A stretch of 64,000 nt of DNA from NCBI RefSeq assembly GCF_905220365.1, contig NC_061124.1:15068501-15132500 (forward strand). Reading direction: 5' to 3'. The notes below the pieces were generated by a model. It was not told the DNA's origin, did no database searches, and saw only the letters and a program-made list of their open reading frames with translations. The stretch is from Vanessa cardui (Eukaryota; Arthropoda; Insecta; Lepidoptera; Nymphalidae). The translations under genes and the position numbers were made by a program. Each line of letters starts with the position of its first letter. The first letter of the stretch is position 1. Positions 57,681 to 64,000 of the stretch are shown here, piece after piece.

Positions 57681-60600
57681 TCTTGTACCACATCTCATTC
57701 ATTCTCCTGCCCTTATCCCAATTTTATTTGGGGTCGGCACAGCATGTCTTCTCCTTCCATACTTATCTGTCAGACGTCATCTCACAAGTAACATTCTTTC
57801 TAGCCATATCGTCTTTCACACAATCCATCCATCGTTTCCTTGGTCGTCCTCTACCTCTATATCCATCCACATCCATGCTCAAGGCCTTCCTCACAATGTG
57901 TTCCTCATTCCTCCGCATTACATGCCCATACCATGATAGCCGCCTTCCACATAACTTCTCGGCTATCGGTGTCACTTTCAAACTTCCTCTTATATACTCA
58001 TTCCTTACTCTATCCATTCGCGTAACACCACACATTCCTCTCAGCATTCTCATCTCCGCAACATGCAATTGTCTTTCAGTCATCCCTTTTGTAGCCCAAC
58101 ACTCTGATCCATACAGGACAGCAGGTCTGATCATGGTCTTATAGATCTTCCCCTTAAGTTTAAGGGGAATACGGGGGTCACAAATTGTTCCCGTAACCTG
58201 CCGCCATTTCATCCATCCTGTGTTAATCCTGTGCTTCACCGTTCGATCTATTTCGCCATCGCCTTGAATGAGTGAACCGAGATACCGGAAGTCGGAGCAG
58301 ACTGGAAGAGCTGCGCCATCAAGCGCTATGGCTTCGGGACCGGAGAGACCGCCGAAATCGCAGAACATGTATTCAGTCTTCGTTCTACTGATTTTCAGGC
58401 CAACATTCTCCAGTTTCCGTTGCCAATCCTCCAATCTGCTCTGGATCTCAGGTCCATCTTCACCAACCAGTACAATGTCGTCGGCAAAAAGCATGCACCA
58501 GGGTGCCTCCTCCTGTATGTCCGCCGTTAGAGCGTCCATAACCAACAGGAAGAGGTAAGGACTTAGAGCCGACCCTTGGTGCAAACCTACAGCCACATTG
58601 AACCGGTCGGTGTTACCGGCAGACGATCGGACGTAGGTACAAGATTCCTTGTACATAGCACGAATTAACTCCACATACTTCCCAGGCAAACCTTTCTCTT
58701 TCAATGCCCACCATAACACTTCACGAGGCACCCTATCATAGGCTTTCTCGAGATCAATGAACACCATGTGCAGGTTCTTGTGAGCACGTCTGTACTTCTC
58801 GCACAATTGGCGGAGTGCAAAGATAGCGTCCATTGTCCCTCGACCTGGCATAAACCCAAACTGATTTTCGGTAATTTCACTCTCTTCTCGCAATCTTCTC
58901 TCTATTACCTTCTCCCATACTTTCATAGTATGTGATATGAGCTTAATCCCTCTATAGTTGTTGCAATCCTGTACATCTCCTTTATTTTTGAAGATGGGCA
59001 CTAGTGAACTACTGCACCATTCTTGTGGGATGGTTTCTTCATGCAACAACTTATTGAAGAATAAAGTCAACCACATACATCCTTCACTCTTTAATATCTT
59101 CCATACTTCAACTGGTATATCATCTGGACCCAAAGCCTTCCCATTTTTCATGCTTTTGACTGCTGTCATTACCTCATCCATGCTAATTTCTCTTACTAAT
59201 CCCTTATTTACTTGCGCCTCTCGAAGAACACCATTCCAGTCATTTTCTTCATTCATAAGCTTTTCAAAATAGACCTTCCATCTTTCTTTTATTTCCTCAT
59301 CTTTACATAAAACTTTACCAGCCTCATCTTTCATGCATTTGATATATGTTATATCTCTCGATCGTCTTTCTCTCTCTTTCGTAATTCGGTAGAGATCCTT
59401 CTGGCCTCTGGGGCTATTCAGTGAGTTGTATAAACTCTCCTGTGCCTTCGCTCTGGCAACCGCTACCACCTTCTTTGCTCTCCTCTTAAATTCCCTATAG
59501 ACTTCCTTTTTTTTATCTTTAAAACTTGCATTCACATTTTTTACAATCTGCCATTCTTTAAATGCCACTTTCTTCTCTTTCAATACATTTTGAACTTCGT
59601 CATTCCACCACCAGGTATCCCTATCTATTAAACCCTTTCCTTTCGACTCTCCAAACACATCTTTTGCGACCTTCCTTATATACCCAGCCATCTCATTCCA
59701 ACATTCATTCGCCAATGTCTCTTTCATATCACTCATTTCTATCATTTTCTCCAATATTTGGTTCCGAAATCTAATAGCACATTCATCATTCTCTAACATA
59801 CGCCATCTTGTCTTAGGAGGGGGCCGTGTTCGGCTGTTTTTGGGCGAGACACTTAATTTAAAATCCATTAGGATTAGTCTGTGTTGGGTGACTAAAGCTT
59901 CGCCTGGCAGCACTTTACAGTTTTTGACACAGCATAGACTCCTTCGCCTCACTAGGAAATAGTCTATCTGTGTCGCGTGGTGGCCACTCTTGTAAGTTAT
60001 AAGGTGTTCCTCTTTTTTCTTAAACCACGTGTTTGTTATAGCCAGGTCGAAGGCACAGGCAGCTTGTAAAAGTGCCTCGCCGTCAGCGTTCCGGTTTCCA
60101 AATCCCAACCCACCATGCACTCTCTCATATCCATCACTCTCTTTTCCTACATGGCCATTAAAGTCACCACCCACATATACTTCCTCGCTATCCTGTAAAT
60201 CCATCAGCAGACAATCAAAATCCTCCCAAAACTTTTCTTTCACGCTTTCCTCACAGCCTGACTGTGGCGCGTATACACTTATTAAATTCAGTGTCACGCC
60301 GTCCACAATTAATTTAATCGCTATCAGTCTATCATTCACTCTTTTTACATCAACCACACATTCTTTCAGCCTACTATCTAAAACTATACCCACACCATTT
60401 CTCTTGCCATCACTTCCACAATAGAATAACTTATATCCTTCTCCTATTTCCCTAGCCCTTGCACCCTTCCACTTTGTCTCTTGCAGGCACGCTGCATTTA
60501 TCCGTCGCCTTTTCAGAACATCTGCTAGCTCCCTTCCTCTTCCAGACATCGTTCCTACATTCCAACTCGCACACCTCAATTTTACCTCTCTCACACTTCG

Positions 60601-60968
60601 AGCTCGCTTCTTACGTCGCACCCGCCCGTTTTGGTGCGACAACCCTTGTCCATTTCCCACAGGGGCCGGGTGCTGCTCCTGCGCGTCGCCTGTGGGGTAC
60701 GCCCTAGCCCTATCATTCTTATGGTTTTCTTTGTCCATGCTGTAAATGTTTCGGCTTATATTTTTAAAGTAGGCCGCCTGCCTGACACTAACCCTCCTTG
60801 GGAATGCTATCGTGGTGGTTTACCCGCCACCGTGCGGGTGGCCCAAAGTGCAGATGATATACACTGGGCCCTAATATAAACCCTTAGTCGCCTCTTACGA
60901 CACCCACGGGTAGAGATGGGGAGGTCCTATTCTAATCCGGGACCACACGGAACTCTTGTACCACATCT
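57681..60968 (-). mobile_element. Complete RTE-clade LINE with 15-bp target duplication
   Basis: The element spans 57696-60953 (3,258 bp) between identical 15-bp repeats TCTTGTACCACATCT at 57681-57695 and 60954-60968. On the minus strand it starts GTTCCGTGTGGTCCCGGATT, has a ~215-base 5' UTR (CTCTACCCGTGGGTGTCGTA, GAGGCGACTAAGGGTTTATA), one ORF of 991 codons, and a very short 3' UTR with AATAAAATTGGGATAAGGGC ending GAATGAATG. A single long ORF, short 3' UTR and short simple 3' end are RTE features. Perfect target repeats and the intact ORF indicate a recent insertion. Confidence 0.95.
57763..60738 (-). CDS. RTE LINE endonuclease-reverse transcriptase, 991 aa, intact
   Basis: This enzyme nicks genomic DNA and copies its own RNA into it (target-primed reverse transcription). 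The N-terminal 45 residues are basic. The apurinic-like endonuclease follows: SWNVGTM (58-64), LQETKW (85-90, catalytic Glu), SVYAPQSG (154-161), GGDFNGHVG (190-198), ATQIDYF (255-261) and TQHRL (284-288, the S-D-H motif as Q-H, usual in RTE). The RT has NGKALGPDDIP (532-542), NYRGIKLIS, NQFGFMPGRGT (625-635), motif A FIDLEKAYDRV (Asp 662), HQGSALSP (720-727) and FADD (751-754). The C-terminal part ends with GRGRPRKRW, a basic segment common in RTE proteins. No stop or frameshift interrupts it and all catalytic residues I can place are present. It starts at the ATG at 60738. Expression is not shown by the sequence. Confidence 0.96.
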   Translation of the reverse strand: MDKENHKNDRARAYPTGDAQEQHPAPVGNGQGLSHQNGRVRRKKRARSVREVKLRCASWNVGTMSGRGRELADVLKRRRINAACLQETKWKGARAREIGEGYKLFYCGSDGKRNGVGIVLDSRLKECVVDVKRVNDRLIAIKLIVDGVTLNLISVYAPQSGCEESVKEKFWEDFDCLLMDLQDSEEVYVGGDFNGHVGKESDGYERVHGGLGFGNRNADGEALLQAACAFDLAITNTWFKKKEEHLITYKSGHHATQIDYFLVRRRSLCCVKNCKVLPGEALVTQHRLILMDFKLSVSPKNSRTRPPPKTRWRMLENDECAIRFRNQILEKMIEMSDMKETLANECWNEMAGYIRKVAKDVFGESKGKGLIDRDTWWWNDEVQNVLKEKKVAFKEWQIVKNVNASFKDKKKEVYREFKRRAKKVVAVARAKAQESLYNSLNSPRGQKDLYRITKERERRSRDITYIKCMKDEAGKVLCKDEEIKERWKVYFEKLMNEENDWNGVLREAQVNKGLVREISMDEVMTAVKSMKNGKALGPDDIPVEVWKILKSEGCMWLTLFFNKLLHEETIPQEWCSSSLVPIFKNKGDVQDCNNYRGIKLISHTMKVWEKVIERRLREESEITENQFGFMPGRGTMDAIFALRQLCEKYRRAHKNLHMVFIDLEKAYDRVPREVLWWALKEKGLPGKYVELIRAMYKESCTYVRSSAGNTDRFNVAVGLHQGSALSPYLFLLVMDALTADIQEEAPWCMLFADDIVLVGEDGPEIQSRLEDWQRKLENVGLKISRTKTEYMFCDFGGLSGPEAIALDGAALPVCSDFRYLGSLIQGDGEIDRTVKHRINTGWMKWRQVTGTICDPRIPLKLKGKIYKTMIRPAVLYGSECWATKGMTERQLHVAEMRMLRGMCGVTRMDRVRNEYIRGSLKVTPIAEKLCGRRLSWYGHVMRRNEEHIVRKALSMDVDGYRGRGRPRKRWMDCVKDDMARKNVTCEMTSDR

Positions 60969-61773
60969 ATTACATCGTTTTAAGTAAGACTGATATCTCA
61001 AGTTTTTACGGAGGATTGGGATAATTAAAATACTCGCAGAAGTCCGGTGGTTCGGTGTTAAAACGCAAAGTGCGTTTTTCCTCTTGGATCAGCTGAGGGA
61101 TTTCCGGAATTTGTAGAAATTTTTTAGGTAAAGGAAATTGTTGTACGAATTACGTTTTACTTTTATTATTGTAAAATATAGTCAACATTCTGATCTGTTA
61201 AATGTCTTGCAAAAAAGGGGCACATAATATGTATATGCAGGTCAGTATGTATGTGTATTTTTGAATGAATAGTTATTATAATTATAATAAATATATGTAT
61301 CAGACATGCATGTTGTCTGACGAACATTGAATCATAATTAAAGAAAAAAATGTATTGTAACAAAAAACAAATTAATTTGAAAAACTTTTAATCGTCTAAC
61401 AAATCAATTCATTTGTCAGTTTGTCTCTGAAATGTAAAAATATGTTAACATAATTATATAATATGTATACATATTTGCTGGTGGCTTAACCTGTAAATAA
61501 TAATAAAACAGAAACATTTGAAAACCGAAATACAAACAGAGGGTCACGCGTTGATATACCTGTATATAAAAATGTTAATATTTCTTTATCTTATCTCGTA
61601 AATTAATGACGGTAGGAAAACATCGCGAAAGTAAAAGAAATTGTAAAACAAACGTCTATCCGTCATCTCGTAATGGAACAACGCAGAGGATTAACAGGAG
61701 GGGAGCCTTTTACTCAGGTTTGCTCAGTAGTATAATATTAACGGACTGTATCACATTAACATTATATTAATTT
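60969..61773. other. No feature recognised
   Basis: AT-rich intergenic sequence flanking the RTE insertion. Confidence 0.5.
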
Positions 61774-61940
61774 CTAGCTTTGCCCGCGATTTCATGACCG
61801 TTTGAGTTTAACAAAAGAGTTATAGTTGTTACCTATGTTGCTCCTATTATGTCAGCTATCTAATAGTCAAAGTCCCATTAAAATCGGTCCAGCTGTTTTA
61901 GAGCCAGAACAAACATACAAACATAAGTTACATACAGTTA
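61774..61940 (-). mobile_element. Helitron-like fragment, reversed (sister of 35148-35310)
   Basis: CTAGCTTTGCCCGCGATTTC at the start, then TATTATGTCAGCTATCTAAT and AGTCCCATTAAAATCGGTCC, in the same order as the copy at 35148. Confidence 0.5.
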
Positions 61941-62540
61941 TTTTAATATTACACACAGACACTCGAATTCTATTATATGTATATGTACCTATAGATAATA
62001 TTAGGTACAATAAAATACTAATATTCCATTACGCTTAAACAGCGGTTTCAGCATAATGAAGCACATATTAGCATTATATAGTGCAGCGGCACTGATGACA
62101 TTAGTACATAGATATATAAACTATGTCTACCTACATTGGAAAACAGTGGACAGTATAGTGTTCAGTTTAATAGAACGTTCAATGAAATGTTTATAAATTT
62201 AAATATTGTTATAGAAAAACTCAATTAGGTACAAGGTACTCAAGATACAAGAGTCGATCGAGAGTATAATGAGGATCTAGACGCAGACGGCGGAGCAGGA
62301 GAGGACCGATTCTGCTAAGATTGAAAAATGAGTATTACCTAAGCGCCGTAAAAAAAAGCATCAAGTGACACGAAAAATTTAAATGTAATCTTATTTGTGC
62401 ATATAAGTCATCTCGTATTTGGTAGTGATGGAAAGCGTCATGAGAAAATCTGTAATGAGCAACTAAACAACATAAACCTGTATTAAAGCAGAGTGGTGCA
62501 TTAAGATCAAAACCTGTTCCCAAAGAAGAAAGGATTTTAT

Positions 62541-62940
62541 TTTTTATGTTATAGATAGCAAACGAGCAGAAGACTCACATGATGGAAATTTATTACCATC
62601 GCCAATGGACCCATCTGCAACACTGGGGAGCTTGCAGGCGCTTTGTCGACCTTTAAGGAAAGAGTACGCTCTTGGAGGCTTCCAAGTCATATTGCTTTGG
62701 AAAAACCGCCGGGGAATGCTGGTCCCACAAAATGGTTGTGCGAGGCAGAAAATGCCTTAAAATTTACGCTGTTTTTTGGACATCACGGTGGTGGGGGCGA
62801 AACTTTGAATTTTGACAAGATGTCCCAAGGTGAAATTCACCACTGAGGGCTTGCAGCTGCGTTGCCGGCCTTTAAGGAAGGAGTACGCTCTTGAAAGTTC
62901 CCGTCGTATCGGTTCAGTAAAACCGGCAACGAAACTTTAA
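62541..62940 (+). repeat. Interspersed repeat K, two partial copies in tandem
   Basis: The first copy runs from GATAGCAAACGAGCAGAAGA through GAGCTTGCAGGCGCTTTGTC, CCTTTAAGGAAAGAGTACGC to about 62845. At 62849 the sequence restarts within the unit (GCTTGCAGCTGCGTTGCCGG, CCTTTAAGGAAGGAGTACGC). 61941-62540 has no other feature. Confidence 0.6.
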
Positions 62941-63920
62941 ACAACGATAACAGCTCCACATAAATGCACATACCTTCAACAGGAGTGCAATTCATAACAC
63001 AAGTGCTACGAGATGAAAGCGTAAACGTCTAAACAATATTTTCAACTCGAACTTTTCTAGATTGTCTCAATTTACTTTCAAGTGTCAGGAGTTACACAAC
63101 TTTACGTAACAAGGGAAGCGTTCGTGGAGTGACATCGCAGACTTCCAGTAAATAGGCTCGAGATAAGACTGCAGAGGAAATGTATTTTGAAGAGAGATTT
63201 AATATTTTCATAATGGTGATGTTTTTAACGAAAACAAAATTATCACTTGCATTTTTTTTAATTGTTCCAAACATTTATTTCCCTCTTGCAGTTTGATATT
63301 AGAGTTTTTATTTATAGCGTGTGTGTATGTGGTGTCTTTGGCGTTGAGTATTTAATCTATTAGTGGATCTAAGAAACCGAATCGTGTATACCGTAATTGC
63401 AAATAGCATCACGTTAATTTATTAAGACTTAACCCTTTGCAACCGCTCCTTACTTGTGTTTGAGTGGCACATTCTATGTATATATATGTATATTGTTGAT
63501 ATACACGTGTTTTGTATATAGTAATAAAAAAAATTAGTAATGTAACTCTGTATTTATATATTATTTTACTACATGGAAATGACTCATTTGAGTCTGATTA
63601 GAGTTTATATTTTTCTCAAATATTTTCATGATCAGTTAAAATTTTATTATATGTATAGATAACGAATTTTAGTTTGAATTTATAATTGCTGATACCATAC
63701 ATCGGTTTATCCACTCCGATGATTTTGTTGGTTTAAATGACAGTTCTAAATTAGTTGGGCATATTATTAAATACGTGGTAATTGCGCAATTTATTTTAAC
63801 GTTAGCAAAATATTGAGCACTGTGCTTTATGAATGATAGTTTTAAAGATATGTTCTGAAATAGTGACCAGTACAATAATGTTAAAATACATTTTATCGCA
63901 ATTCTGTGCACGCATTATTT
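62941..63920. other. No feature recognised
   Basis: AT-rich; short TA-rich runs near 63478-63500. Confidence 0.5.
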
Positions 63921-64000
63921 TTATGGAGTTGGTTGGTGGACGGGCCACCTGATGGTAAGTGGTCACCATCGTGACCAATCGTGGCTAATCGATACCGCCA
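63921..64000 (-). repeat. Interspersed repeat B, cut by the window end
   Basis: TTATGGAGTTGGTTGGTGGA, CGGGCCACCTGATGGTAAGT and GGTCACCATCGTGACCA match the reversed 3' part of the family. Confidence 0.65.

Noticed and set aside
57683..60707. Many plus-strand ORFs of 60-150 codons across 57.7-60.9 kb
   Set aside because: They are antisense shadows of the intact RTE ORF on the minus strand.
1..64000. CRISPR array, operon, or prokaryotic or viral gene cluster
   Set aside because: No regularly spaced short repeats with unique spacers, no operon-like gene packing, and all recognisable coding sequence is a spliced insect gene or eukaryotic transposons.

Overview
The window looks like nuclear DNA of a lepidopteran insect, most likely a butterfly. 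It is AT-rich, has short exons separated by long introns, and carries several repeat families: a tRNA-headed SINE resembling the Metulj SINEs of nymphalids, short Helitrons with TC...CTAG ends, RTE and CR1-type LINEs, and 3' tails typical of Lepidoptera. No prokaryotic gene organisation is present. All calls come from reading the sequence; no database search was possible.

The one host gene is a neuroligin (non-catalytic cholinesterase-like synaptic adhesion protein) on the minus strand, transcribed right to left. Eight coding exons can be placed with GT/AG borders and matching phases: 34227-33939 (start codon and signal peptide), 30573-30382, 9994-9914, 9706-9518, 8023-7873, 7659-7528, 7106-6939 and 1977-1788. 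They give about 464 residues. The rest of the esterase-like domain, the transmembrane segment and the cytoplasmic tail must lie left of position 1. Intron 2 (exon 2 to exon 3) is 20.4 kb and full of mobile elements. The main anomaly is the junction of exons 3 and 4. The conserved block of roughly 20-25 residues that normally joins the Y-D-G motif to the G-F motif is absent. The 210 bases in between hold an A-rich, retroposon-like tail, and exon 3 has no normal GT donor.

The rest is mobile DNA. In the 3' half of the gene there is a foldback-like element with inverted degenerate tandem repeats (1-1345), a piggyBac-like element with exact TTAA target sites and a decayed transposase (2205-3609), and a Helitron lying 25 bases from the exon 7 acceptor. 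The 20-kb intron carries a composite foldback element (12291-13985), a CR1/Jockey-type LINE with one frameshift (23340-26842), and many SINEs. Upstream of the gene (34.3-64 kb) there is a Z-DNA-type GT repeat, more foldback copies, an internally deleted CR1-like LINE (49705-51097), a second inverted copy of the composite foldback element (51554-52872), and a complete, apparently intact RTE LINE with 15-bp target duplications (57681-60968). No other host gene is supported. The region upstream of 34.3 kb could be intergenic or hold untranslated first exons of the neuroligin gene.
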